From positions 5,945,001 through 6,009,000 of the forward strand of contig NZ_CP029194.1 of NCBI RefSeq assembly GCF_008642375.1: 64,000 nucleotides of DNA, given 5' to 3'. The translations under genes were made by a program, and so were the position numbers. Each line of letters starts with the position of its first letter. Positions within the stretch are counted from its first letter, which is position 1. This stretch comes from Streptomyces venezuelae. GTDB taxonomy: Bacteria; Actinomycetota; Actinomycetes; Streptomycetales; Streptomycetaceae. Positions 19,229-27,844 of this stretch are shown here, one piece after another. The notes under the pieces were generated by a model, which had not been told where the DNA came from, did not search any database, and worked only from the letters and a program-made list of their open reading frames with translations.

Positions 19229-21463
19229 TCAGAAGAGGTTGCCGAGCCAGGCTCGCTGTTCGACCGAGTCGGACTGTCGTGGGGCGAGGGGCGTCTTCCA
19301 CTGGCCGGTTCCCCGGTAGACGTACAGGACGGTCTCGTCCGTCATGTACCCGTTCGACGCGAGGAGGTCGTTGCGGCCGTCCGCGTCGACGTCGCCGATG
19401 CCGATGATCTCGTCGTATGTGTTCCAGCCGCCGCCGATTCGTGTCCGGGCGGCGAAGGTGCCGTCGCCCTTTCCAAGGTAGAGCCAGAGGACTCCGGTCC
19501 TGTCGCGGGCGACGAGATCACCAGCGCCCGCGCCGGCGAGGTTGCCGGTGGCGGTGATCTGGTTGTAGACGCCCCAGCCGCCACCGACCTTCTTGCGGGT
19601 CGCGAAGGGGGTCTGGGGGTTGCCGGTGGAGCGGTAGAGCCACAGCACGCCGGTCTTGTCGGTGGCCAGGAGGTCGGGGCGGCCGTCGCCGGTGACATCG
19701 GATCCGGCCGCCAGCTGGTTGTAGATGCCCCAGCCGCCGCCGATCCGGGTGCGCGGGGCGAAGGGCGTCTTGTGGCCGCTCTTGCCCTGGTAGAGCCACA
19801 GGACGCCGCTCTTGTCACGGGCGACGGTGTCGCCGGCGCGGGTCCCGCCCAGGTCGCCGGCGGCGAGGATCCGGTCGTACGTGTTCCAGCCGCCGCCGAT
19901 CGGGAGCTCGTAGGGCGACTCGTACGCGTCGAGGCTCCATATCTGCCGGATGTCGTACGACGAGAGAGTGCCGTCCCAGTGGCGGGCGAGGACGTCGGGG
20001 GAGCCGTTGTCGTCGAAGTCGTGCGGCCGCGGGGCGCGGGAGAGGGTGAAGGAGCCCTTGCGCTCGACTGGCAGGCCGACGCCGTTGGCGGGCGTGGCCG
20101 TCATCGTCCAGGTGTAGGCACCGTTGAACGCAGGAAGGCCATCCTTGTACAACCCGTCCCAGGTGAGGGAGTGGGCGGTGACACTGTCGCGCGGCTCCTG
20201 GGCGATCTTGACGGTCCGGCCGGACGCCGTGTGCGTCAGTGTCAGGGTCGTCCTGGCGTTGAAGCGGCTGAGGGTCCAGCCGGCGTTCAGCTTTCCGCCC
20301 GCTCGGTCGAAGTCGAACGTGCCCGTCGGCGGCAGGTTCTCCTTCACCACGGCGAGCGCGGTCGGCCGGTCGAAGGCGCGCAGGAGGGTGGCGATGGGCT
20401 TGCCGGTGGCGGGGTCCTGGGCGATCCGGTACAGGCCTTCGCCGTGGGCGAGGGTGCCGCCGAGGACGAGCAGGCTCCCATCGGGGCTGTTCGCCACCGA
20501 GGCCGCGTGGTCCAGCAGCGGCACGTCCGACGCGCCGTTCACTGACCTCGCGGTGAGCGGGGTGTACGGGTGGGGCGAGGACGCGGTGCCGCCGCCCGGC
20601 TTGACCAGCGTCACCCAGTCGCCCACGTGGTGCACCGTCAGGTCGTGCGTCTGCCGGGGCAGCAGCGGGGTGGTGGCCACCGGTGCGTCCGTGGCGCGGG
20701 AGAGCACCTGCAGCTGCGGGTTGTCCCCGTACGGGCCGAGCACCCAGGTCAGGTGGTTCGGCGTCACGGCGACCGCGGTGTGGTTCGCCTCCGGGAGGAA
20801 GTAGTGGGACGCGGTGATCGTCCCGGTGGCAACGTCCACCGTGCTGAGACGGGCCCGGTAGTAGCCGTTCTGTATGGGCTCCCCGTAGGAGACGGCGAGG
20901 CTGTCCGGGCCGGAGGAGTAGCTGAAGTACGGCCTCGAACCCTTGGCCAGGTCGAGCTTGCGGTCCCTGGCCTGGCCGTTCTCCCCCTGGGAGACGAGGT
21001 GGAGCTCCTCGGCGCCGCCCGCGGTGGCCGTCATCAGCAGCGACCTGCCCACGACACGGTCCAGCGTGTAGCGGGAGGCGGTGGTGTTGAACGCCGAGGT
21101 GTCGATCATCACCGGCCCCGCCGTCCCGCTCATGTCGGTGAGCGTGAACACGGCCCCCTTCTGGGACACGACCAGATCGGTGCCAGCGCTCCCCCAATGG
21201 GACCCGGCCGGCAGCACAGTGGTGACACCGTCCGACAGACGCGTCCAGCGGTGCACAGCCGTGCCACCGGTCCCGGTACGGCTGAGCATGCCTGTCTTCC
21301 CGGCGCTGAGCAGCACGGAATCGGCGGGTATGGCCAGCGGCGCGACCGCGTCTGCCGTCATCCCGGGCCCCGACTCGGCTGTAGGGGCCGCGAACGACGG
21401 AGTGCTCAAGGCACCTGTGCTCAAGGCGACCACGAGGGCAATGGCCGGGCTGAGATGTTTCAA
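19229..21463 (-). CDS. Secreted FG-GAP/VCBS repeat protein
   Basis: The product has 744 residues. The TTG at 21463 has a strong GGAGGT site six bases upstream and directly begins a signal peptide (KHLSPAIALVVALSTGALS); a longer in-frame start has no such support. The N-terminal half is beta-rich with propeller-like strands. Around residues 375-460 is an FlgD-Ig-like domain (FDFDRAGGKLNAGWTLSRFN). The last 250 residues hold at least five near-identical FG-GAP repeats built on GGGWNTYD or GGGWGIYN followed by D-x-(T/D)-G-D-G-R-x-D-L. This architecture is common in Streptomyces exported proteins of unknown function. It lies between the two WXG-like cassettes and is divergent from the RHS fragment. 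Confidence 0.87.
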   Translation of the reverse strand: MKHLSPAIALVVALSTGALSTPSFAAPTAESGPGMTADAVAPLAIPADSVLLSAGKTGMLSRTGTGGTAVHRWTRLSDGVTTVLPAGSHWGSAGTDLVVSQKGAVFTLTDMSGTAGPVMIDTSAFNTTASRYTLDRVVGRSLLMTATAGGAEELHLVSQGENGQARDRKLDLAKGSRPYFSYSSGPDSLAVSYGEPIQNGYYRARLSTVDVATGTITASHYFLPEANHTAVAVTPNHLTWVLGPYGDNPQLQVLSRATDAPVATTPLLPRQTHDLTVHHVGDWVTLVKPGGGTASSPHPYTPLTARSVNGASDVPLLDHAASVANSPDGSLLVLGGTLAHGEGLYRIAQDPATGKPIATLLRAFDRPTALAVVKENLPPTGTFDFDRAGGKLNAGWTLSRFNARTTLTLTHTASGRTVKIAQEPRDSVTAHSLTWDGLYKDGLPAFNGAYTWTMTATPANGVGLPVERKGSFTLSRAPRPHDFDDNGSPDVLARHWDGTLSSYDIRQIWSLDAYESPYELPIGGGWNTYDRILAAGDLGGTRAGDTVARDKSGVLWLYQGKSGHKTPFAPRTRIGGGWGIYNQLAAGSDVTGDGRPDLLATDKTGVLWLYRSTGNPQTPFATRKKVGGGWGVYNQITATGNLAGAGAGDLVARDRTGVLWLYLGKGDGTFAARTRIGGGWNTYDEIIGIGDVDADGRNDLLASNGYMTDETVLYVYRGTGQWKTPLAPRQSDSVEQRAWLGNLF

Positions 21464-21710
21464 AGGTGGGACCTCCTGTGCTGCGGTGTGGGGGACGTTC
21501 ACATCACTCACACCAGACTTGTAACAGCCGTTCAAGGTTGTACGGATTCGTATACAGGGCTGCCTGAAGTCGGTTCGGGCCAGGCTCATGCCCCGTACAG
21601 TCCTGGGATCCGGCCGTCCGTTGCGTCTGGTGAACGGGAACCGAACGAGTTTCAGATCACCGGACGCGGAGGTGAGTGACTAGACCGCGAGACCAGTGAC
21701 TGCACAGCCT

Positions 21711-22300
21711 TGCGGCCTCGGCCGTGTCCTGACGGTCTGGCAGCCCGGTTGGCCCAAGGCCGACCACGCCACTCAGCCGTCGGTCGAATACGCGTACAAG
21801 ATCTCCAAGACGCAGGCCAACGCCGTCACCACAAAGACGCTCAAGCAGAACGGCGAGTACCGCGTCACACACACGCTGTACGACGGCCTCTTCCGCGAGC
21901 GTCAGACGCAGGCCCCGGCCTACGGCACCACCCACACGGTCCTGACCGAGACCCGCTACGACACCCGCGGCTGGGCCTGGAAGAACTTCGCCGCCTACTA
22001 CGGCGACGTCGCTCCCTCCACCACCCTCTACACCGCGAAGGAGGAGAACCAGGTCAACAACGTCACCAAGAACACCTACGACGGCCTGGGCCGCGTCACC
22101 AAGACGGCCTCCTACTACCTCGGCGACTTCAAGTGGGAGACGAACACGGCCTACGACGGTGACCGGGTCACCGTCACGCCGCCGAAGGGCGGAACGGCCA
22201 CCACGAAGGTGACCGACGCGAGGGGCCGCACGACCCAGCTCACCCAGTACGCCGGCGCGGGACAGACCCAGCCGCAGACCACGACCTACACCTACGGCAA
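21711..22300 (+). pseudogene. RHS-repeat gene fragment
   Basis: About 195 codons read as the YD-repeat core of an RHS protein: GLGRVLTVWQPGWPK, THTLYDGLFRERQTQAPAYG, NTYDGLGRVTKTASYYLGD and TPPKGGTATTKVTDARGRTT. It has no start or signal peptide and ends abruptly at TTTYTYGK, where sequence of the Uma2 family begins in another frame. It corresponds to the part of an RHS gene downstream of what is visible at 1-3175, on the opposite strand, so it is a displaced internal piece of a paralogue or the same gene family. Confidence 0.85.
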
Positions 22301-22633
22301 ATCCTGCGCGAGGACGCGCAGAAGCAGGGCAAGCGCTACAGCTTCGAGGACGTCCTGCTGATCGCGGAGGTGGTGTCCGTCTCCTCCGCGCGCAAGGACT
22401 ACGGCGACTGCACCGCCAAGTACGGCCGCTACGGCATCCCCGTCTACCTCGTGGTGGACCCGTACGCGGCGGAGGTCGTCGTCCACACCCAGCCCACCGG
22501 CAGCGGCTACATCGCGGCGCACACGCACAAGTACGGCACCGGCAAACTCCCCATCGACCTGGCCGACGGCCGCACCTTCACCCTCGACCTGGACGAACTG
22601 CCCCGACCCGAACCGGAGACCGGCGCGCGCTGA
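22301..22633 (+). pseudogene. Uma2-family nuclease remnant, copy B
   Basis: The sequence is nearly identical to the intact gene at 27845-28396 from its residue 74 (ILREDAQKQGKRYSFED) to the stop. All residues after that point are preserved, including the Glu of LLIAEVVS and the Lys of TAKYGRYG. The N-terminal 73 residues and the start are replaced by the RHS fragment in a different frame, so no functional protein is expected. The high identity suggests a recent event. Confidence 0.85.
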
Positions 22634-22639
22634 GGGGCT

Positions 22640-22930
22640 CGCCGCCGGCGGCCGGGAATGAGCCGCCGTCTCGGCGGCGGATGGATTACGTAGCGTGACC
22701 GCCCGCTGAGTGTGCCTGGCGGGGTCTGTAGGGCCTTGAGCAGGCCCACAGAGTGATGGCGAGCCGCAGGGGGTGGAGTCGACCCGAGATTCGCGGGCGC
22801 GGGGGAGCGTGGCGACCGCGGTGCAGCGAACGCTGCACGGTCCTCGATCGAGCGGGATCGAAGGGGGACGTAGTCGGACGCAGGTGGGCGGGTAGGCCGG
22901 GACGATACGCAGGGTCTGTCGTTCGGGCAC
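22640..22930. repeat. Partial, diverged copy of the Uma2-downstream element
   Basis: Directly after Uma2 copy B the sequence shares several words with the region after the intact Uma2 gene: TACGTAGCGTGACC (TACGTACCGTAACC there), GTGCAGCGAACGCTGCAC (22821-22838, a palindrome), and GAGCGGGATCGA followed by GGGGGACG. The tRNA-like end and terminator hairpin of copies 1 and 2 are absent. No gene is visible in this 330-base gap. Confidence 0.6.
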
Positions 22931-22965
22931 GCGGGCGTAGCTTTTCGGTGGCCTCACTGAAAGCG

Positions 22966-23490
22966 TCAGTAGGCCGCCAGGTAGACCCGCACGCGATTCT
23001 CGGTGACCTCGCCGATGTGGATCTCGATGCCCTGGATATGGCGCCGCCTTGAGTCGCCGACGCAGGGCGGACACGCACTTGTCGTCCGCACGCTCTTGAG
23101 CTCTTGCGGTGGGGTGAGCCCGAGGTGTTTGAACCCGTCTCCGCTCAGCGACGAGGAGGACGGGCTTTCCACGGCCAAGGGGTAGTCGGGGTGCAGGTCC
23201 TTGGTGATCGCCTCCGCGGCCTGCTCGCTCGTGACGAAGGACAGCAGGTAGACGTTCTCCTGTGGCTGGACCCGTACGGCCCCCTTTACCTCCGTTGCCC
23301 CCTGGGGGACCTGGATCTTCATGAATGCCGCCGACTCTTCGGCATCTGCTCCCTTCTTCCAGCTGGGGGAGGGAGCCGTGCGCGTGGCGTGGCCCGAGGG
23401 AGCGGATGTACAGCCGCCTAGTGTCAGCCCTGCGGCGAGAGTGGCGGCCGAGGCCAGCAGGAGGGCTCGCGCGGTGCGGCGGAGCTTCAT
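22966..23490 (-). CDS. Putative lipoprotein of the second WXG-like cassette
   Basis: The product has 174 residues from ATG 23490. The signal peptide ends in a lipobox (AGLTLGGCTSA, Cys27). The mature domain carries a late pair of Cys (TTSACPPCVGD) and ends in a beta-rich segment (IEIHIGEVTENRVRVYLAAY). The start overlaps the stop of the WXG-like gene by four bases (ATGA), so translation is coupled. Position suggests a surface partner of that protein, perhaps immunity or docking. The family is not recognised. Confidence 0.78.
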   Translation of the reverse strand: MKLRRTARALLLASAATLAAGLTLGGCTSAPSGHATRTAPSPSWKKGADAEESAAFMKIQVPQGATEVKGAVRVQPQENVYLLSFVTSEQAAEAITKDLHPDYPLAVESPSSSSLSGDGFKHLGLTPPQELKSVRTTSACPPCVGDSRRRHIQGIEIHIGEVTENRVRVYLAAY

Positions 23491-24953
23491 CGGTTCTTCT
23501 CCTCGCCTCGGGACACGTCGCCCCGGGTGCCTTCGCGTCCCTGGTCCTCTGGAGTGGTGGTCGGGGGTGTGGAGCTGTTGAGATCGTGGTGGTAGGTGGA
23601 GCTGCTGCCCTGCATGTCGAATTCCTGGGCGAACCCCACCTTGTGCAGCCGGCCCATGTCGCCGTCCGAGATATTGATGAGGCCGTCGGCGAAGGGTGTG
23701 GACTTGCCGGGGTCCCAGTTGTAGCGGTCCCAGACGTTGACCTGGTAGTCAAGTGAGACCTTGGGTGCGCCGCCGTGAGCGTCCGGGGTGACGGTGACGA
23801 ACCCGGAGACGTTCTGCGCGTGGGCTCCCACCGCGTGGAACCACTCGTCGCTCTGCAGGTTTGTGTGCCTGGTCCTGCTCTCGACCGGGACGACCACGGT
23901 CCTGTCGCCTCCGGCCTCGTGGAACTCGTTCAGTGCCTGCTGCCGCCAGGCGTCCTGGTTCGTACCGACATGTTTGTTCTCGATCTTTGACCGGAAGTCG
24001 GAGTCGTCGGCCAGTATCCGGTCCACGTCGAGGTCGAGTGTTTCGCCTGTGCCCCGCAGGTAGTGCAGCATGTTGCGGGAGGCTCCGGTCTCTCCGATGG
24101 CGTCGCCGGCCGTCGCGATTGCCAGGGCTCGGGCGTGGAACCAAAGGTCCTCGGGGGTGGGCTCTTCCGCGTCGAACCGTCCGGAGCCGGGGTCGGCGGA
24201 ATGCCACTGGTACCGCGGGTCCATGATTCCGGCGGATCGGAGTTCGTCGCCCGTCTCCTTCAGCAGGATGCCGCGGGTGACCGGGCCGAGGCTCTGCCAC
24301 CAGGCGGGGATGTCCTTGCGGTCCTTGGGCATGTTGGCGGCCTTGCCGGCCTCCTCCAGGGACGGATAGGGGCTGTCCTGGGGGTTCCGGTTGAAGCCGT
24401 TGAAGGTGCCGTCTATGGGGTCGGAGTCGAGGACGGCGGCATCGAGGGCCACGCGGATGCCGTCGTCGGCGTCGGTGACCGCCTTGACCGCTTGGACGAG
24501 CTTTTCGGCCCACTCGTTCGCCTGGGTACGGGCGGTCTGCTGGAAGTCGGGGTCGTGAGCGAACGTCGTACGTTCGCTCTGCGTGAGCTGTGCGGTGTCG
24601 AAGGCGACGGTGCCCTGGTCGGAGACGCGCATGCCCGCCTTGACGGCGTCGTCACGGATCGCCTTGACCCGGTTGCGCAGGTCGGTGAGCTGCGTGTGCG
24701 CGTCACGGAGGACGCCGGCGACGGCCTTCGCCTCCTTCTGCGCTCCCTGTAGCTCCTTCAGGGTGATGGTGAACCTGTCGTTGGCTGCCTGGGCGCTCAG
24801 GCCGATCCAGGACTCGCCGAGCGAGATGCCGTGGACGTCCTTCTCGTACCGCTCCTCCAGCGTCTTGAACCTGGTGGCCATTTCCTCCCACTTGCCCGCG
24901 GCGGTGGTGAGTCCGGACAGGTCCGTCGTCAGGACCTCGTGGTATGTCGGCAT
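23487..24953 (-). CDS. WXG100-like protein with distinct C-terminal domain, second cassette
   Basis: The product has 488 residues from ATG 24953, with GGGGGAGAC immediately upstream. Residues 1-100 are paralogous to the protein at 14067-16322: LSGLTTAAGKWEEMATRF, the W-x-G turn ESWIGLSAQAA and AKAVAGVLRDAHTQLTDL. After about residue 190 the two proteins no longer match. The C-terminal 130 residues contain DYQVNVWDRYNWDPGKST and GRLHKVGFAQEFDMQG, a pattern I have seen at the ends of exported Streptomyces proteins, then a short disordered tail. The shared export-type N-terminus with a swapped C-terminus is how polymorphic toxins are built. Toxic activity is inferred and not shown by any motif. 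Confidence 0.75.
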   Translation of the reverse strand: MPTYHEVLTTDLSGLTTAAGKWEEMATRFKTLEERYEKDVHGISLGESWIGLSAQAANDRFTITLKELQGAQKEAKAVAGVLRDAHTQLTDLRNRVKAIRDDAVKAGMRVSDQGTVAFDTAQLTQSERTTFAHDPDFQQTARTQANEWAEKLVQAVKAVTDADDGIRVALDAAVLDSDPIDGTFNGFNRNPQDSPYPSLEEAGKAANMPKDRKDIPAWWQSLGPVTRGILLKETGDELRSAGIMDPRYQWHSADPGSGRFDAEEPTPEDLWFHARALAIATAGDAIGETGASRNMLHYLRGTGETLDLDVDRILADDSDFRSKIENKHVGTNQDAWRQQALNEFHEAGGDRTVVVPVESRTRHTNLQSDEWFHAVGAHAQNVSGFVTVTPDAHGGAPKVSLDYQVNVWDRYNWDPGKSTPFADGLINISDGDMGRLHKVGFAQEFDMQGSSSTYHHDLNSSTPPTTTPEDQGREGTRGDVSRGEEKNR

Positions 24954-24984
24954 GTCTCCCCCTCTCCTGGAACCAGTCGGCCGG

Positions 24985-25412
24985 TCAGATGCCGTTGATC
25001 CGCGACTGCCGAGCCAGGCGCGCGGTGGTGTCGAGTTCGTTGTTCTGGAAGCTGATTCCGGTCGCGCTCAGAGCCTGCTTCTCCGAGGCCAGGCGGCCGA
25101 GCAACATCCTGACCTGCTTCTCCCAGGTCTCCTGCGCCCTCTTCAGCGCGCTGGACGTGTCCCAGCCGTGGCCGTCCTTCGGCCCGAACTCCTTGACCGC
25201 CGCGTTCGTGCTCTCGGCGGCGTGCTTGCCGTCCCGGGTGACCCCCGGCTCCACGTCCTCGCCGCCGCCTTCTTGGCCGCCGGGCTGGAAGCCATGTCCG
25301 GCCTGCCGACGCCTCCGCCTCCCGCTCCTGGGGCAACCTGGTTCAGTCGCATCGACGCTGGCTGCTGGGCGGCCGTGCCCGCTTTGATCTGCTCCCATTC
25401 ATCCCAAGCCAT
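24985..25412 (-). pseudogene. Small helical partner of second WXG-like cassette, frameshifted
   Basis: Translation starts at ATG 25412 (MAWDEWEQIK) after GGGGGAGATTC and reads well to SSPAAKKAAA. It should then continue as EDVEPGVTRDGKHAAESTN in another frame down to the stop at 24985. The shift lies in a GCGGCGGCG run near 25255-25265. The second half is a helical segment (ALKRAQETWEKQVRMLLGRL) like the intact paralogue at 16335-16778. Either the gene is recently inactivated, or the run is a sequencing error or a slippage site. It lies 31 bases ahead of the WXG-like gene. Confidence 0.72.
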
Positions 25413-25794
25413 GAATCTCCCCCGCTGATAGTCCCTCAAGTAACTTACGGAACAGAATCGCGCACAGAGAGTTTGATCTGGCCGACGTTGATGGGGTGGC
25501 TGAATCACCCCCCCAGCTACCGCACGCTTCCGAAGCGGTGCGGGTGGGAGTCCAGGGCCCGGGCGCCCCTCGCTCGCAGCGCTTCGCGCGGGGAGCGATC
25601 AGCCGAGCCCGGAGTATCCGGCCATGTGCGGACTGCGGTCACGGTACGGACGACCTGGAGAGCGGATCTGGCCACTTCGGGTGATCGCGTGGTCCGGATC
25701 CGGTTGGTCCTGCCCGGCGCCGACTTGTGACTGGTTAGGGTGATCACCTTCCCCGCACCACGGTGTAGTCCTACCGAAACCACAAGGAGTAGCA
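25413..25794. other. Intergenic region, 382 bases
   Basis: This gap separates the left-going WXG-like cassette from the right-going lipoprotein gene and should hold both promoters. Codon bias is absent in all frames. I see no repeat shared with the other intergenic regions. Confidence 0.5.
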
Positions 25795-26382
25795 GTGCGT
25801 CCGCAGTTGCGCGTGTGGCCCGTGGTGCCGCTTGCCGTTCTGGCGACGGCGTGTGCCGCGTCCGGCCAGCAGCCGGCCACGTCTGCGAAGCCGAGTCCCG
25901 GGCAGCACGTGGCCGCGGCGCCCGTCAACACCGCTGGAGTGAAGGAGGGCTCCGTCTGCGAAGCCACACTCACGGAGGCCCAGCAGAAGGCCATCGGTGT
26001 GTGGGAGGCGGAGCCGATGTCAGGCAAGGGTGAGGTCAGCTGCTACTTCTCCATGACCCCGGACGAGGACAACCCAGCCGGGTACGTGGTCTCCGTCTTC
26101 AGGAACGAGGAGGCCCTGCTGGGGACCGCCGACGGCACGGACCCCAGCCCCACGAAAGCTGTTCCGGTCATGGTGAAGGGACGCGGTGCGGCACGGCAGG
26201 TCATGTACGGCGACGACTGGCGGGCGTCGCTCACGGTGGACATCGGCGCCGGTCAGTTCCTCTTCGTCGAGAGGTACTCGCCGGCTCACGTGGTGACCGA
26301 GCGGGACCTCAACGCTCAGGCACGCAAGGTGGCCGAGCAGGCGTTGGCGAATCTGGAGAAGGCGGGCGCCGAAGGCGCGTGA
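25795..26382 (+). CDS. Putative lipoprotein (DUF3558-like pattern)
   Basis: The product has 195 residues from GTG 25795, with AAGGAG five bases upstream. The signal ends in a lipobox (LAVLATACAAS, Cys20), so it is probably anchored outside the membrane. The mature part has CEATLTEAQQKAIGV and, about 35 residues later, SCYFSM. The order Cys, Leu-Thr, Ala-Gln, Gly-Val, then a second Cys before a beta strand, resembles the DUF3558 lipoprotein pattern. It is divergent from the second WXG-like cassette. Function is unknown. Confidence 0.75.
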   Translation: MRPQLRVWPVVPLAVLATACAASGQQPATSAKPSPGQHVAAAPVNTAGVKEGSVCEATLTEAQQKAIGVWEAEPMSGKGEVSCYFSMTPDEDNPAGYVVSVFRNEEALLGTADGTDPSPTKAVPVMVKGRGAARQVMYGDDWRASLTVDIGAGQFLFVERYSPAHVVTERDLNAQARKVAEQALANLEKAGAEGA

Positions 26383-26577
26383 CAGTCTGCGAGCCGTGCC
26401 CTCGGCGGTGGGCAGCGGAGCCGCCTAACAGCAGTCAGGAGCGTCCGTGATCTCGTTGGCCAGGGCTACAGCGTCCGCGTCAGGCACGCGCTCACGGCGC
26501 CCTGGCCCGTGCTTGCCGTAGAGCAGGCGGTCCGCCAGCCGTTGCCGGGCCACAGTCGGCGTTTTCTGGCCCCATTT

Positions 26578-27015
26578 TTAGGAGTCGCTGTCGCAGAACT
26601 GGTGGGCAAGGGCGACGTTGTTCAGAGTGTCACTACCGCCTGCCACGATCTCGAGGAGGTGATGGACGCTCGGGGAACAATGGTGCGGCGGTCTGAACTC
26701 GCGGTTCACCGCGCTGTGACAGATCACGCAGCGCCACCCGTCGCGGTCCCCGACCTCTACCAGCGTGTATCTCTCCCGCGGGCCGTTCTCCCGCATGCGC
26801 TGGGCGCGCCGGCGATTCTGCCGTCGCTTGATGGCCCTGTGACGCTCCGCCTTCCGCTCCTCCTCTGTGAGACGGGACCATCGGTTCTGATCAAGCACGT
26901 CGAATGTCCACTGACCGGGACGTCCCCCGCTGACCTCGATGACATGGCGACGCACTTCGCGGTTCCGCTCGTCCCCTTGCACCGTGGTGGGGCGTTCTTG
27001 GCTCATGGGTCTCAT
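26578..27015 (-). CDS. HNH endonuclease-like protein
   Basis: The product has 145 residues; ATG 27015 and ATG 27006 are both possible and neither has a clear ribosome site. A basic helical region (RAIKRRQNRRRAQRMRENG) precedes the HNH core: CVICHSA, then VHHLLEIVAGGSD (His-His in place of the usual Asp-His), the Asn of LNNVALAH and the final C of HQFCDSDS. Two Cys pairs would bind structural zinc. The protein ends directly after the motif, where relatives usually have a few more residues, so the C-terminus may be trimmed. HNH proteins cut DNA, commonly in phage or mobile elements, in keeping with this region. Confidence 0.72.
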   Translation of the reverse strand: MRPMSQERPTTVQGDERNREVRRHVIEVSGGRPGQWTFDVLDQNRWSRLTEEERKAERHRAIKRRQNRRRAQRMRENGPRERYTLVEVGDRDGWRCVICHSAVNREFRPPHHCSPSVHHLLEIVAGGSDTLNNVALAHQFCDSDS

Positions 27016-27076
27016 TCTGCGCGTGCGGCCGTGACCGCCCCCCCCAGCACGGCAGCAGGATCACTCAGCCGACTCG

Positions 27077-27367
27077 TTGACACGCCCTGCTGCCCACCTG
27101 GCAGGCATCGGGCTTCCAGATGAGCTCTCACGTGTCGTGTTGCAGCTGCGCCCCACGGCGACGTGGCCTGCCGAGCTGGACCTTTTGGCCCTGGTTGAGG
27201 TCGGCACGCCTGCCGACCCCGGCTCGGTCGCCGCCGCGTTCCTGGAGGCGATGGACCCGCTGGAGGTGGAGCGCGCGGCGTTCGGGCGGATGGATTTGGA
27301 GAACGTGCCGGGCGAGGGGACAGCGGCGGTGCTGCGGCAGCTGGTGGCGTGGGTCCGTGGCGCTTGA
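27077..27367 (+). CDS. Hypothetical protein, possibly a C-terminal remnant
   Basis: This 96-codon frame from TTG 27077 has good codon bias: LALVEVGTPADPGSVAAAF, LEAMDPLEVERAAFGRMD and GTAAVLRQLVAWVRGA. There is no ribosome site and no recognisable domain. Part of it (FLEAMDPLEVERA to AVLRQ) is repeated in degraded form at about 27565-27650, so a tandem duplication decayed here. It may be the tail of a longer lost gene. Confidence 0.4.
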   Translation: MTRPAAHLAGIGLPDELSRVVLQLRPTATWPAELDLLALVEVGTPADPGSVAAAFLEAMDPLEVERAAFGRMDLENVPGEGTAAVLRQLVAWVRGA

Positions 27368-27844
27368 ACTGTCGGGAGTGCGGCGCGTCGTGGATGGGAT
27401 GCTCGACGACGAGGTCCGACCGTGGTGGGATCCGGATGGTCACCGGCGAGGAACCGCACGAGGAAAGCGGGGAGCTGAGGACCGGCGGCGGTGCGGTTGT
27501 GCCGCTGGGGGTGGGGGCCGGGGGGCGAGGTGCGTGCGCCAACCCGCCCCCAGCCCGGCCGGCGCCCCGTTCCTGGAGGCGCTGGACCAGCTGGAGGTCG
27601 AGCGAGCTGTCCTCGCGCGGGCGGCGGAACGGCGGCGGTGTTGCGGCAGTCGGCGGAGGGGGACATCAAGGGCCACGGCCACGGAGCCTCGAGCGGACAG
27701 CGACGGTTCGGGTTCGGGGCGAGGTCCGCGACGCTCCTGCCCGGATCATGGCCCTCGAATCCACGTGTCTCCAGATTGCCGGTGATGCTCGCTGCTGACG
27801 CGTGTTTCGACCGTATTCTGGGAGGCGACGGGAAGGAGCCGCTG
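27368..27844 (+). other. Gap with degraded duplicate of the preceding frame
   Basis: The stretch 27560-27650 resembles 27238-27345: GTTCCTGGAGGCG, CTGGAGGTCGAGCG and CGGTGTTGCGGCAG recur with frame-breaking changes, spelling FLEALDQLEVERAVLARA in one frame and AVLRQ in another. The rest shows no coding pattern. The last 50 bases are the upstream region of the intact Uma2 gene and share GACGCGTGT and CGACCGTATT with copy A. Confidence 0.5.
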
